Shown: positions 16,001 through 25,697 of the stretch, one piece after another
How the letters are laid out: every line of letters begins with the position of its first letter
How positions within the stretch are numbered: position 1 is the stretch's first letter
Position numbers and translations under genes: made by a program
Assembly: GCA_900316365.1 (NCBI GenBank)
Contig: ONCO01000009.1
Location: 1-49,029 of the forward strand
DNA: 49,029 nucleotides
Direction: 5' to 3'
Origin: an uncultured Erysipelotrichaceae bacterium
GTDB lineage: Bacteria; Bacillota_I; Bacilli_A; RFN20; CAG-826
The notes under the pieces: generated by a model
What the model was told of the DNA's origin: nothing
The model's database searches: none
Seen by the model: the letters and a program-made list of their open reading frames with translations, nothing else

Positions 16001-19000
16001 AGAGCGACATCTGATTGGTTTTCCCGAGCCCATCCAAAACGTGTAAATCTTCCAACATCTTGAGGGCGGAATCGCCGATGGAGTAGTTATTACCATTCTC
16101 ATCAACGAGCTTTTTGACGCGTTCTTTTAAGTCTTGCTGGGAGAGGAACTCACCATCTTCTCTGGCCTTAACGATACCGATAGCGGCACTCGTGGCGAAA
16201 CCAGAGATAACTTTAAATGGCGGGATGATGGCGTTCTCCTTTTCATCGATGACCCATTCATCAGGCATGGAACGCATTAAGTCGATGTTCTTGATCGTGT
16301 AGCCACGGTCTCTCATCTCGACGGCGGCCTGGATGGCCTTGATGAGTTCCTTGTCCGTATCCTTGAAGTCGTCATCGTTCTTATGGGCATTGAGCCACAT
16401 CGCGCGTTCGACGAGCTTATTGAAGTCGCCGGACATCACGTCGATCTCGAACTTCTCGCAACGGGTGGAGAAATAGGTCGCATAGAAGGCCAAAGGCTTA
16501 TAGACCTTAAACCAGCCAGCACGGACCGCGCCAATAACGTAGGCGGCCGCGTGGGCGCGCGGGAATAAGTATTGGATCTTGCGGCAAGACTCAAGATACC
16601 ATTCTGGGATACCTTTCTCGGCCAGAGTCGGAATCATGTCGTTGATCTTGGCTAAGTTGGCTAAGCCCTTGTTCTTACGAACGACTTCCATGAATTTGAA
16701 GGCAAAGCCTGGGTCAACGCCTTCGCCGATAAGGTAGTTCATGATGTCGTCACGGCATCCGATAACGTCGTTAAGGGTCGCGGTACCGCTGACGATGAGG
16801 TTTTCGGCGTTGTTATTCCAAACGTCGGTACCATGGCTTAAGCCAGAGATAATGAGTAAGTCGTTGAAGGTTTTCGGCTTCGCTTCTTCAAGCAAACCCT
16901 GAACGAATGGGGTGCCGAATTCCGGCAAGGCGACGGCGCCGGTCTTAAAACCAAGGGGATTTGTCTTCATCTTTAACGCTTTTGGCGAAGAGAAGAGGGA
17001 GAGGACCGCTGGATCGTCACAATGGATTACGTCCGCGACATCAGCGATCTTAATGCCAGTCTGCAAGCATTGCATACGGAGCGCGACTGGGTCAACGTGA
17101 CCGAGTTCGTCGAGCTTGAGTACGCAATCATGCATGGACGCAAATTCGTAATGGGTTGTAAGCCAGGCTGATTCTGGATCGTCGGCTGGATGCTGGAATG
17201 GCGTGAAGTCGAAGATATCCATATCGGCTGGGATAACGACGATACCGCCAGGATGCTGGCCGGTTGTACGTTTGACGCCAGAGCAGCGGGAAGCGAGGTA
17301 AGACATCCACGCCCTCTCGTCTGGAGATGGCGTTGCTTGGCCTAAGACCTCGTTGTAATAACGCTTAACGTAACCGAAGGCGTTCTTTTCTTCAGCGCCA
17401 GCGATAGTGCCCGCCCTGATAACGTGCGGCTCATGGACAACCTCGCCTTTTGCATACATTTCGTTCTCTTCTGGGGTCGAGAGGACCTCGCGAGTGTATA
17501 AGTGACCCCTAGCCTGATAGTCGGCTGGGAAGTTTAAGTCGATATCCGGAACCTTTTCGGCGTGGAAACCAAGGAAGGTCTGGAATGGAATGGATTGGCC
17601 ATCTTTCTTTAACGGCGTGCCACATTCTGGGCAGACCTTATCAGGAAGGTCGAAGCCAGAACGTAAGTTCTTAAACTTCGGATCGTCATTGGCCCATTCG
17701 AAATGGTGGCAATGCGGGCAGAGATAGAATGGCGCGAGAGGGTTGACCTCGGTGATATCCGCCATCGTGGCGGCGAAGGAAGAACCGACGGAACCACGGC
17801 TACCGATGAAGTAGCCATCGTCAGCGGCCTTCTTAACAAGGAGGTGGGCAATCCAATAAGTAACGGCGTAACCGTTGCCGATAATACCATCGAGCTCGCT
17901 GTCTAAACGGGCTTTGACCTTAGGGTCGCAGTTCTCGCCGAAACGGTCATACAGGTTTTTGTAGCAAAGATTACGAAGTAAGACGTCAGAACCAGGGAGG
18001 TTTGCGTCTGGTTTATAGAGCTTATCCTTAAGGATGGTTAGAGGTTCACACTGATCAGCAATCTTGTTGGTATTGGTGATGACAATCTCTCTCGTGATAT
18101 CTGGATCAAGCCAAGAAGAGAAACTATCGAGCATCTCCTGAGTAGAACGGAAATGCTGGTCTGGGTTAGGGAACTTCTCCTTCTTCTTACGGAAGTTACG
18201 CATCAAAGGATGGACGGTTTTTCCTAAGCCTTCGGCGTTGATGTAGATATCGCGGAAGATCTTATCTTCAGGGTCGACATAATGGCAGTCGCCGGTGGCG
18301 CAGACCATCTTGCCCATCTTTCTGGCGGTATTGACGATCTTAAGCAAGACTTCCTTAAGTAGCTCTGGGGTGATCATGCCCATATTGATGAGCCAGGAAT
18401 AGTTCTCGATTGGCTGGACTTCGATGTAATCGTAGAAGGCGATTTCTCTTTCTAAGTCCTCTTGGGTGCCGTTAAGGGCATTCTCAAAGACAAGGCCATT
18501 GAAACAGGCAGAACCGACAAAGAGGTTCTTCCTATTAGCCTCAAGGAAATCACGCGGCACCTTTGGTGTCGGCGGGTTCATACCTGATTGAGCGCTTAAG
18601 AAGGTGGTTTCGGATTCGGAGATGATGCGATATAAGTCCTTAAGACCCTGCGGGTTCTTGGCGATGACGCAGGTATGGTAAGTCCTCATATGGCGATAGA
18701 AGTTCTGACATGGGACTTTGAAGGTCAGCAAATCTTTGACGGTGACGTCAGTTTTGCCGAAGTGCTGCTGGATGAGCGGAATCATCGAAGACCAGATCTT
18801 GGCAAGTGTCTCAGCGTCGTAGTCCGCACGGTGGAATGTACCTTCGATATCGGCGGAGACGCCTAATCTCTTAGCGAGGGCGCCTTCGTTAACACGGGCA
18901 GAATCGGCGAATATGTAGTCAGCGACAGGAAGGGTATCGATAACGACGTTATCAATCGGCGGGAGTCCCCCCTCCTTCATAATGAGGTTAAGGAACGGAA

Positions 19001-20720
19001 CGTCGAATACCGCGTTATGGGCAACGAGGATAGCGTCACCGATATAGTCGCGGATCTTCTTGGCCACTTCTTTCGCCGTTGGAGCGTCTTTGACCATCTC
19101 CTCGGTGATGTGGTTGATTTCCATCGCCTCTTTGGAGAGTTCTCTTTCCGGGTTGATGAATTGGTCATAACGATCGGTGATCATGCTGCCGGAGAACTTA
19201 ACCGCACCAAATTCGATCGGTCGATCATAGGTGTGAGAAAGACCGGTGGTTTCAAAGTCGAACACGACATAATGCGCTTTCGTTAATACATCTTCGCTTA
19301 TTTTGTTAAAAACAGGCACTGGCCAATCGAACATGAAAAGCTCGCAGCCATAGAGCATCTTGAGTGGATCGCACTTCTTTTTCGAAGCGTATTTCTTATT
19401 CGCGGTTTCGCCTGGAGGGAAGCTTTGGATTACGCCATGATCGGTAATGGCAAGAGCCTTCATGCCGAAACGTTGGGCGGTCGCGACATAGTCTTCGATG
19501 TCGCCTAAGCCGTCCATCGCGCTCATCTTGGTGTGTAGATGTAATTCAACGCGTTTCTCTTCAGAAGGGTCTTCTCTTTCTGGCAAAGGAGGGAGAATGT
19601 CCAAATAATGGCCCATGATTTCCCTCTCTTTGGAGAACTTGCTGATATCGATGGATCCGCGGACACGGACACGGTTTCCGACCTTAAAGCCGCCGAGAAC
19701 TTCTTGAGTTAATCCTCTGGAGCTTGAGAAGGCGGTCACATAGATCGCGGATGTATCGTCATGGAAGCCAAAGGTATAGATGGCTTTACCGGTTCTGGTG
19801 GTACGGGAATCAATGGAGAAGATCTCACCGACAAAGTCGACGTTCTCCAAAGGCATAGAGAAGATGTTCTTAATGCGATCGACTGGATGATAATCGCCAC
19901 GCTTAAAGACGCGCTGACGGTTTCTTTCCTCTTCCATGCGCTTCTGGTTCTCTTTCATCTTCTCGATGATTTCCATCTGAGCGGCGAGGAATTCCTTCTC
20001 GTGCTCGTCTTCTGGCTCAGCCTTCTCTTCGGTAGGGGCGTCGGCCTTCTCTTCTTTTTCTTCAGGAGATACTTCTTCGATTGGCTTGGCGAGGACTTCG
20101 GCCACTTCAGCCGGCATCGCCTCATATTGCTCAACGCCAGAAGCTTCTTCATTTTCCTGCTCTACGGGTGCTTCTTTTATAGGATTTTCCACTACCCGTG
20201 GCGCTTCTTTTTGTTTAATTACCTTAGGAGCCTCTTCTTCAAGAGGGGCTTCCTCTAGGACGGTTTCTTCAATTCTTTCGACGACTTCAACGACATCGAA
20301 AGGATAGTTAAGCCACTTCAAGAACTCTTTGAATTCCCTGCTTCTTCTCGCGTGCTTCTCTTTCGCTTCATCGTCAGGGAAAGTAATGACAAGCTCGCTC
20401 TTGGATTTACCCTTCTTAATGGCATAAGGCGGGTTCTTCCTATAAGAAGAGAAATACCAGCCATCATATAAGAGGATGGCATCTTCCGCTCTAACTTCGT
20501 CTCGATAAGAGAAACGCATGTAGTAACGGTAAGTGATGTTCTCTAAAGCGGCTTTGAATTCGGCGAGGTCATCAGGATTCCAAGGCGAATCCTTAACGAT
20601 CTCCATATCCCACATATCATGGTCAAATGGATCGCGGGCAAGCAAATCGAAATCAAGGTCGAACCTTTCCGGGTTTTCGATCTTGATCGATTTTAAGAAT
20701 CTCAACATGTTGTTATTCAT
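15984..20720 (-). CDS. polC: DNA polymerase III alpha subunit, PolC type
   Basis: This 1578-residue protein is the replicative DNA polymerase of low-GC Gram-positive bacteria, with built-in 3'-5' exonuclease. In order: an N-terminal domain; a long acidic Glu/Ala-rich linker (about 145-265); an OB-fold (about 285-370); a PHP domain (VELHLHTKMSAMDG near 393); a DEDDh exonuclease inserted in it (FDFETTG with Asp488, AHNAVFDVPF, HRADYDAE); a CPHC...CPEC zinc site (about 1000-1037); and the polymerase core with GSRGSVGSS and PDIDLNFPADY (near 1060), which holds the metal-binding aspartates. It is longer than B. subtilis PolC (1437). The start at 20720, two bases after the rseP stop, is preferred; further upstream the frame runs into rseP. 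Translation is probably coupled to rseP. The usual proS between rseP and polC is missing. Confidence 0.97.
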   Translation of the reverse strand: MNNNMLRFLKSIKIENPERFDLDFDLLARDPFDHDMWDMEIVKDSPWNPDDLAEFKAALENITYRYYMRFSYRDEVRAEDAILLYDGWYFSSYRKNPPYAIKKGKSKSELVITFPDDEAKEKHARRSREFKEFLKWLNYPFDVVEVVERIEETVLEEAPLEEEAPKVIKQKEAPRVVENPIKEAPVEQENEEASGVEQYEAMPAEVAEVLAKPIEEVSPEEKEEKADAPTEEKAEPEDEHEKEFLAAQMEIIEKMKENQKRMEEERNRQRVFKRGDYHPVDRIKNIFSMPLENVDFVGEIFSIDSRTTRTGKAIYTFGFHDDTSAIYVTAFSSSRGLTQEVLGGFKVGNRVRVRGSIDISKFSKEREIMGHYLDILPPLPEREDPSEEKRVELHLHTKMSAMDGLGDIEDYVATAQRFGMKALAITDHGVIQSFPPGETANKKYASKKKCDPLKMLYGCELFMFDWPVPVFNKISEDVLTKAHYVVFDFETTGLSHTYDRPIEFGAVKFSGSMITDRYDQFINPERELSKEAMEINHITEEMVKDAPTAKEVAKKIRDYIGDAILVAHNAVFDVPFLNLIMKEGGLPPIDNVVIDTLPVADYIFADSARVNEGALAKRLGVSADIEGTFHRADYDAETLAKIWSSMIPLIQQHFGKTDVTVKDLLTFKVPCQNFYRHMRTYHTCVIAKNPQGLKDLYRIISESETTFLSAQSGMNPPTPKVPRDFLEANRKNLFVGSACFNGLVFENALNGTQEDLEREIAFYDYIEVQPIENYSWLINMGMITPELLKEVLLKIVNTARKMGKMVCATGDCHYVDPEDKIFRDIYINAEGLGKTVHPLMRNFRKKKEKFPNPDQHFRSTQEMLDSFSSWLDPDITREIVITNTNKIADQCEPLTILKDKLYKPDANLPGSDVLLRNLCYKNLYDRFGENCDPKVKARLDSELDGIIGNGYAVTYWIAHLLVKKAADDGYFIGSRGSVGSSFAATMADITEVNPLAPFYLCPHCHHFEWANDDPKFKNLRSGFDLPDKVCPECGTPLKKDGQSIPFQTFLGFHAEKVPDIDLNFPADYQARGHLYTREVLSTPEENEMYAKGEVVHEPHVIRAGTIAGAEEKNAFGYVKRYYNEVLGQATPSPDERAWMSYLASRCSGVKRTTGQHPGGIVVIPADMDIFDFTPFQHPADDPESAWLTTHYEFASMHDCVLKLDELGHVDPVALRMQCLQTGIKIADVADVIHCDDPAVLSLFSSPKALKMKTNPLGFKTGAVALPEFGTPFVQGLLEEAKPKTFNDLLIISGLSHGTDVWNNNAENLIVSGTATLNDVIGCRDDIMNYLIGEGVDPGFAFKFMEVVRKNKGLANLAKINDMIPTLAEKGIPEWYLESCRKIQYLFPRAHAAAYVIGAVRAGWFKVYKPLAFYATYFSTRCEKFEIDVMSGDFNKLVERAMWLNAHKNDDDFKDTDKELIKAIQAAVEMRDRGYTIKNIDLMRSMPDEWVIDEKENAIIPPFKVISGFATSAAIGIVKAREDGEFLSQQDLKERVKKLVDENGNNYSIGDSALKMLEDLHVLDGLGKTNQMSLFDFNW

Positions 20721-20722
20721 GA

Positions 20723-22096
20723 TTAGATGAGCCCCACGATATCCTTCACGGCCACGAAGACCATAAGGAGCATTAATAGGCCAAGGCCGATAAAGCTGAC
20801 GATTCCTTTTACCTTGGCAGGAATCTTCTTGCGAGAGACGCTCTCGACGATAGAAACGATGATTTGCCAACCATCAAGGCCAGGGAATGGCAAGAGGTTG
20901 AAGAAAGCTAAGTTGATGGAGATGACGCCGGCATAGAAGAAGATCATGCTGGCACCACCCAAGGACATAACGGTTCCGACTTGGGCCGTCATACCGACGA
21001 TACCAGAGACGTTCTGTAGACCTTGCGGGGTGAATAAGGAGAGCAAGCCTTTGATAATGGCCCCGTTCGCCATCGGCACGCGGTAAGCCCATTCGCGCCA
21101 GGCGGCATTCCAAGAGTTGCGTGCGGCGATGACTTGGATGTTAAAGCCTAATGGCTTCCACTTCTTCTCCGCATTCTCGATATCGCTGACATGGATGACC
21201 TGACGGCTCTCCCAGGATTGATTCCAGTCATTTGGAGCAATGCCGTCCGCACCATCGCTCTTACGGAGGAGGGTGATATCAAGCTCCATCTTCGCATCGC
21301 CTTCCTTGAGCTTATCAAGAGATAAGGAACGATCGGCGAGAAGCTCGATTTCATATGGAACGCCAATGGCTTTAAGCTCTTCATTGGTCTCACGGAGCAC
21401 GCCATCATCTTCGTATAACGGATACAAAGTGAGGTCTTTTAATAAGTCACGGCTGCTGGTGAGGGTATCTGGCGCATAGATGGCCGCGTAATGTCTAGTG
21501 GCACCATCAATGGTGACTTCGACGTCGCCATCGAAGACGCTATAGGTCGCGGAATTCTTCGGGGTGTAGCTCGCGCCGAGATAGACGACATAGTTATCGA
21601 CGTCCGAGAAATAAGAACGGATGACGCTATCTTCATTAGCCTTAACCAAGACATAGGCGGAAGAGACTTGATTGCTGCCATTCGTATAAGAATAGGAGTA
21701 GCCGGAATAATAAACCGGGAAAGCACTGCAGGAGACGAAGATGAGAATAAGGCCCAAGAGGTAGTTGACCACGACGCCAGCCACCATGATGAGGAGTTTT
21801 TGGTAGAGTTTCTTATTCTCCAAGGAACGTTCTTTTGCAGGTTCCTCCACTCCTTCAGGCACCGCCCCTTCTTCGCCATACATTGAGACATAGCCACCGA
21901 CTGGGAAGGCTCTTAAGGTGAAGTAGGTTTCGCCGTCTTTCTTCTTAACGTGAAGAAGCTGCGGTCCGAAGCCGATGGAATATTCAAAGCAATAGACCTT
22001 AAAGAGTTTGGCCATGGCTAAATGCCCGGCCTCATGAAGGGAGATAAGAACGCCGAGGATGATAACTATTACGACGATGTTGATCACGATTTGCAT
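20723..22096 (-). CDS. rseP: RseP/RasP-type site-2 intramembrane zinc protease
   Basis: This 457-residue polytopic membrane protease cleaves transmembrane substrates such as anti-sigma factors and signal-peptide remnants. The zinc motif HEAGH (His21, Glu22, His25) lies in the first helix. The third ligand motif LLPFPGLDG is near residue 410, in the C-terminal membrane part. Between a second helix (about 108-128) and the C-terminal helices lies an extracytoplasmic region of about 230 residues. I cannot find the usual PDZ signature in it; it has Tyr/Ser-rich stretches instead. B. subtilis RasP is about 420 residues. It sits in the conserved order dxr-rseP-polC, five bases after dxr and two before polC. 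Confidence 0.92.
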   Translation of the reverse strand: MQIVINIVVIVIILGVLISLHEAGHLAMAKLFKVYCFEYSIGFGPQLLHVKKKDGETYFTLRAFPVGGYVSMYGEEGAVPEGVEEPAKERSLENKKLYQKLLIMVAGVVVNYLLGLILIFVSCSAFPVYYSGYSYSYTNGSNQVSSAYVLVKANEDSVIRSYFSDVDNYVVYLGASYTPKNSATYSVFDGDVEVTIDGATRHYAAIYAPDTLTSSRDLLKDLTLYPLYEDDGVLRETNEELKAIGVPYEIELLADRSLSLDKLKEGDAKMELDITLLRKSDGADGIAPNDWNQSWESRQVIHVSDIENAEKKWKPLGFNIQVIAARNSWNAAWREWAYRVPMANGAIIKGLLSLFTPQGLQNVSGIVGMTAQVGTVMSLGGASMIFFYAGVISINLAFFNLLPFPGLDGWQIIVSIVESVSRKKIPAKVKGIVSFIGLGLLMLLMVFVAVKDIVGLI

Positions 22097-22101
22097 CTTG
22101 T

Positions 22102-23256
22102 TTACCTCCTTTCGAATCTCTTAGCGCAATACCTTCTGGTCGATTGGTCTAACGTGAGGATTTTGCGTAAAGAGACCTTTTCTTTATCAAAAGCGATTTT
22201 CTCTAAAGCGCGCTCCACTTCCTTTTCGATGTCGGTAAAAGGAATCTTCCCGTCTAGGAACGCATAGACGGCTTCTTCGTTCGCCGCGTTAAGGATCGTC
22301 GTCTCATCTCCCCCTGCTTCATAGGCAGCGACAGCGATGAGAGGAGCCTTAAATCTATTCGGGTCGAATTTATGGAAATGATAATCGCCAAGTTCCGAAA
22401 GCGAATTGGCTTTGACTAAGTCGAAATCGACTTTGCTTTCGTATAAGGCATATTCAATCGGACCATGCATATCTGGAACCGAGACATCCGCTAAATAGGT
22501 GCCATCCTTCATTTTGAGGAGGGAATGTACGTGACTTTCGTCATGCATCAAGATTTCGATCTTCTCGGATGGTAAGTCAAATAAGACCATGGCTTCGATG
22601 ACTTCAAAGCCTTTATTCATCATGGTCGCGGAATCGATGGTGATCTTCGGTCCCATCTTCCAGGTCGGGTGATTAAGCGCCATCTCAGGGGTGACGTTCT
22701 TAAGTTCTTCAAGGGACATATTGCGGAAGGAACCACCACTCGCGGTGATGAGGATCTTCTCGACGTCATTGATATCGACTCTCGATAAGAGTTTGGCGAT
22801 CGCGACATGCTCCGAATCGATTGGATAGAGTTTGCCGTTACCTTCCTTTAGGAACCTCTTGATGAGTTTGCCACCGACGACAAGGGATTCCTTATTCGCT
22901 AAAGCAAGAATCTTATCTCTACGTAAGACGAAGATGCTTGGAACCAAGCCGCTGAAACCGACAAGGGCGTTGACCGCCATGTCATAGTCGCCTTCCTCGC
23001 AAATCTCCCTTAAGCCTTCATCGCCCCAATAGAAATGGATGTTCGGATACTGGGTGATAAGAGAATTGTAATCTTCTTCCTTACGGACACAGATGGAAGT
23101 GACGCTCGGGAAGTCCTTAAGAATCTCGGGGATTTTCTCAACATGAAAACCAACGGAGAAACCCGTTAAGAGAAACGATTGACGGTCACGACGAAGTATA
23201 TCGAGGGACTGGCTTCCTATGCTGCCGGAAGCTCCGAGCAAAAGGATTTTTCTCAT
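22102..23256 (-). CDS. dxr: 1-deoxy-D-xylulose 5-phosphate reductoisomerase
   Basis: This 384-residue cytoplasmic enzyme converts DXP to 2-C-methyl-D-erythritol 4-phosphate with NADPH, the committed step of the MEP isoprenoid pathway. Motifs seen are GASGSIGSQ (NADPH-binding) at the N-terminus, ALANKESLV, IDSEHVAI (metal-binding acid residues), HPTWKMG with ITIDSATMMNKG, and the flexible-loop region HDESHVHSLL. The start at 23256 gives the family's usual MRKILLLG beginning and overlaps the cdsA stop as ATGA. It feeds isoprenoid precursors to UppS, two genes upstream. This indicates that the organism makes isoprenoids by the MEP route. Confidence 0.96.
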   Translation of the reverse strand: MRKILLLGASGSIGSQSLDILRRDRQSFLLTGFSVGFHVEKIPEILKDFPSVTSICVRKEEDYNSLITQYPNIHFYWGDEGLREICEEGDYDMAVNALVGFSGLVPSIFVLRRDKILALANKESLVVGGKLIKRFLKEGNGKLYPIDSEHVAIAKLLSRVDINDVEKILITASGGSFRNMSLEELKNVTPEMALNHPTWKMGPKITIDSATMMNKGFEVIEAMVLFDLPSEKIEILMHDESHVHSLLKMKDGTYLADVSVPDMHGPIEYALYESKVDFDLVKANSLSELGDYHFHKFDPNRFKAPLIAVAAYEAGGDETTILNAANEEAVYAFLDGKIPFTDIEKEVERALEKIAFDKEKVSLRKILTLDQSTRRYCAKRFERR

Positions 23257-24341
23257 GCGACAGGATTGATGCCAGGGAAGAGGCGGAAATAGAAGCAAAT
23301 CATGACGACCATGGAGAAGCCGATCATGCAGAAGATGGCGCTGTCTAAACGATCAAGAACACCGCCGTGAGGACCTAAGACGTTGCTATAGTCCTTGAAT
23401 CCGAAGTGGCGTTTGATAAGTGAGAAGCTGAGGTCGCCAAGCACGCCAAGGAGAGGGAGAAGGATGGAAGAGATGATGATGACGTACCAATGGTCGAGGT
23501 CTAAGAAACCTGGAAGCATTGGGGAACCGCAGGCGGCGCAGATAAGGCCGAAGCCAGCCGCGCAGATGGTGCCGAAAGCCCAACCGATGAAGAAACCTTC
23601 CCAAGTCTTTTTCGGAGAAACGCGCTCATTCATGTGGTGTTTGCCAAAGAGCATGCCGCCAAGATAGGCGAAGATGTCATTGACCATCGAGGCGATGGCA
23701 ATGAAGACAAGGATTTCGGTGGACTGCCAGAACTTATAGACCGGCGAATCGATTTCGCCCAATAACTGGCCTGACGTTTCTATGAAGCGGAGAGGTACGT
23801 AACGAAGATACAAAGCGGACTGTAAGCCAAGACCGCAGAGAAGGATCATCGTAACAAGGTAGCAGACTTCGGTGAAGTCGAAGGTTTCCTGACCGACGGC
23901 GACCCAGAAGAAGACGACGAACATGGAGATGAGGAGGAATGGCGAGACAAAGAGGAAGCGGGAATGTAATTCCAGCGAGAACTTCCATATCTCACCGTTT
24001 TTCTTCGCGTCGACGAAGGCGGAGAAGTTATCGCGGATAATGGTCCAATAAACGACCGCGGCCAAGAAGCCATAGACCAAGAGATAAAGCCACCACTGCG
24101 GCTTCTTCTGGACGGCCATGACGATTTCGCGACCGATTAAAACATAAAGCAAGCCGACGAAGGCGAACCAAACCCAGCCGCCGAAGATCAAAGCCGGAAT
24201 AGCGATCACAGCCATGATTAGCGCGTAAACGACGCGTGAACGGAGCGAGGCCTTAGCCTTTTCGCTGACATGGTTGACTGGGATGTTACCGATGTAATCC
24301 TGGGTAACTTCCTCTTCCTTTTTCATTTCTTCATCACTCAT
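23253..24341 (-). CDS. cdsA: Phosphatidate cytidylyltransferase
   Basis: This integral membrane enzyme makes CDP-diacylglycerol from CTP and phosphatidic acid, the branch point to membrane phospholipids. The 362-residue chain has about eight helices and the full CdsA signature near the C-terminus: SLIKRHFGFKDYSN then GPHGGVLDRLDS. At 362 residues it is about 90 longer than typical CdsA; the extra length is a charged N-terminus of about 35 residues and loops between about 110 and 215. The upstream uppS gene overlaps its start by 8 bases, and dxr overlaps its stop by 4. Confidence 0.93.
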   Translation of the reverse strand: MSDEEMKKEEEVTQDYIGNIPVNHVSEKAKASLRSRVVYALIMAVIAIPALIFGGWVWFAFVGLLYVLIGREIVMAVQKKPQWWLYLLVYGFLAAVVYWTIIRDNFSAFVDAKKNGEIWKFSLELHSRFLFVSPFLLISMFVVFFWVAVGQETFDFTEVCYLVTMILLCGLGLQSALYLRYVPLRFIETSGQLLGEIDSPVYKFWQSTEILVFIAIASMVNDIFAYLGGMLFGKHHMNERVSPKKTWEGFFIGWAFGTICAAGFGLICAACGSPMLPGFLDLDHWYVIIISSILLPLLGVLGDLSFSLIKRHFGFKDYSNVLGPHGGVLDRLDSAIFCMIGFSMVVMICFYFRLFPGINPVA

Positions 24342-25065
24342 TGATGAGACCCCCGAAACGACGGTTTCGATTTTGATATTCTTCCAAGCAGTCGATTACC
24401 TCCTGGCGATGGAAATCTGGCCATTTGACCGGGGTAAAGACAAACTCGGCGTAAGCGTTTTGATAAAGCAGGTAATTGGAGAGTCTTTGCTCGCCGGAGG
24501 TGCGGATCATCAAATCGATGTCCGGAAGTCCTGCGGTATATAAATGCGAGGCAAACACCTCCTCGTTGATGTCTTCTGGATTGATCTTGCCTTCTTTGGC
24601 TTCCAAGGCGAGAGCCCTCGCGGCTTTGACGATGTCGTCGCGTCCGCCGTAATTAAGGCAGACATTGATGACGAAGTTCTTGTTGTCTTTGCTCTCTTCG
24701 ATCGCTTCAAGGCAGACCTTCCTGGTCTTTTCCCTGATGCGAGATAAGTCGCCAGAGATTCTGACTTGGCAGCCCCTCTTCATGAGGTAAGGCATTTCGC
24801 GGTGGAAGAATTCCTCGAGGTAATCCATCAAGTGATCGATTTCATCCTGTGGGCGATTCCAATTCTCGGTGGAGAAGGCGTAGAAGGACATGACATGGAT
24901 GTTGTAGTCCATGCAAGTGTCGAATACCTCGCGCATTCTCTTGCAAGCTTCCTTGTGGCCTAAATGACGAGGCAAACCCTTCGCTTTGGCCCAACGGCCG
25001 TTGCCGTCCATGATGAAAGCAACATGTTCGCACTTTTTTGTTAAAACAAAACTCTTCTCACCCAT
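24334..25065 (-). CDS. uppS: Undecaprenyl diphosphate synthase
   Basis: This cis-prenyltransferase condenses isopentenyl diphosphate onto farnesyl diphosphate to make the C55 lipid carrier for cell-wall synthesis. The 243-residue protein shows MDGNGRWA with the catalytic Asp20, YAFSTENWNRP, and DLMIRTSGEQRLSNYLLYQ with the diphosphate-binding arginines. It implies a lipid-II-based cell wall. The ATG at 25065 has no Shine-Dalgarno sequence; an extended -10 (TGG-TATAAT, 25074-25082) ends eight bases upstream, so the transcript is probably leaderless. A terminator of the frr operon lies just before it, so uppS starts a new unit uppS-cdsA-dxr-rseP-polC. Confidence 0.96.
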   Translation of the reverse strand: MGEKSFVLTKKCEHVAFIMDGNGRWAKAKGLPRHLGHKEACKRMREVFDTCMDYNIHVMSFYAFSTENWNRPQDEIDHLMDYLEEFFHREMPYLMKRGCQVRISGDLSRIREKTRKVCLEAIEESKDNKNFVINVCLNYGGRDDIVKAARALALEAKEGKINPEDINEEVFASHLYTAGLPDIDLMIRTSGEQRLSNYLLYQNAYAEFVFTPVKWPDFHRQEVIDCLEEYQNRNRRFGGLINE

Positions 25066-25073
25066 ACAACAGG

Positions 25074-25082
25074 ATTATACCA
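25074..25082 (-). promoter_or_regulatory. Extended -10 promoter of uppS
   Basis: TGG followed by consensus TATAAT on the minus strand, eight bases before the uppS ATG and right after the frr terminator. The predicted start is zero to two bases before the ATG. Confidence 0.65.
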
Positions 25083-25092
25083 ACAGGGCGAA

Positions 25093-25126
25093 AAGAAAAA
25101 AGGAACAATATAATAATTGTTCCTTT
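25093..25126 (-). terminator. Terminator after frr
   Basis: An 11-bp stem (AAAGGAACAAT / ATTGTTCCTTT, 25099-25126) with a 6-base loop, followed on the minus strand by TTTTTTCTTTT. Confidence 0.88.
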
Positions 25127-25146
25127 CAGACTCGTAATTGTCTCGA

Positions 25147-25692
25147 TTAGATGCTGAGAATCTCTTTAGTCTTTTCGGCAAGGATATCCTCGACGGACTT
25201 GTTGCTCTCAGTGACGACTTTCTGGATCTCGTCCTCAACTCTCTTCTTGTAGTCATCGGACATGGTTTCGTCGATCTTGAGAAGGTCAAGGGCGTCGCGG
25301 CGGACGTTGCGGATAGAAACCTTGGCTTCTTCGGCAAGGGCTTTGGCTTCCTTGGCGATCTGCTGACGGAGCTCGCCGGTGAGCGGCGGGACGATGATGC
25401 GGATGGCGTCGGCTTCGATCTGTGGGTTGATGCCGAGATTCGCGGCGGCGATGGCAGAACCGATGGTCTTGAGGTCTTCACGGCTATATGGTTTGACCAA
25501 AAGCTGACGTGGTTCTGGCATGGAGATGGAGCTAAGGCTGGTGATGTCCATCTTTTCGCCATAGTAGTCGCACATGATGCCATTGAGCATGGCTGGGTTA
25601 GCGCGACCGCTTCTTAATTTGCTTAAGCCGACTTTGAAGGCAGCGATGGATTTCTCCATCTTCTCTTTGGCTTCAATTGCGTATGCATCCAT
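25147..25692 (-). CDS. frr: Ribosome recycling factor
   Basis: RRF splits post-termination ribosomes together with EF-G. The 181-residue protein is close to the family's usual 185 and shows the family patterns KLRSGRANPAMLNGI, DITSLSSISMPEPRQLLVKPY and IRNVRRDALDLLK. A strong Shine-Dalgarno sequence (AAGGAGG) precedes the ATG. It lies 5 bases after pyrH and ends with a clear terminator, so pyrH-frr is a two-gene operon as in most Bacilli. Confidence 0.97.
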   Translation of the reverse strand: MDAYAIEAKEKMEKSIAAFKVGLSKLRSGRANPAMLNGIMCDYYGEKMDITSLSSISMPEPRQLLVKPYSREDLKTIGSAIAAANLGINPQIEADAIRIIVPPLTGELRQQIAKEAKALAEEAKVSIRNVRRDALDLLKIDETMSDDYKKRVEDEIQKVVTESNKSVEDILAEKTKEILSI

Positions 25693-25697
25693 TGTTG

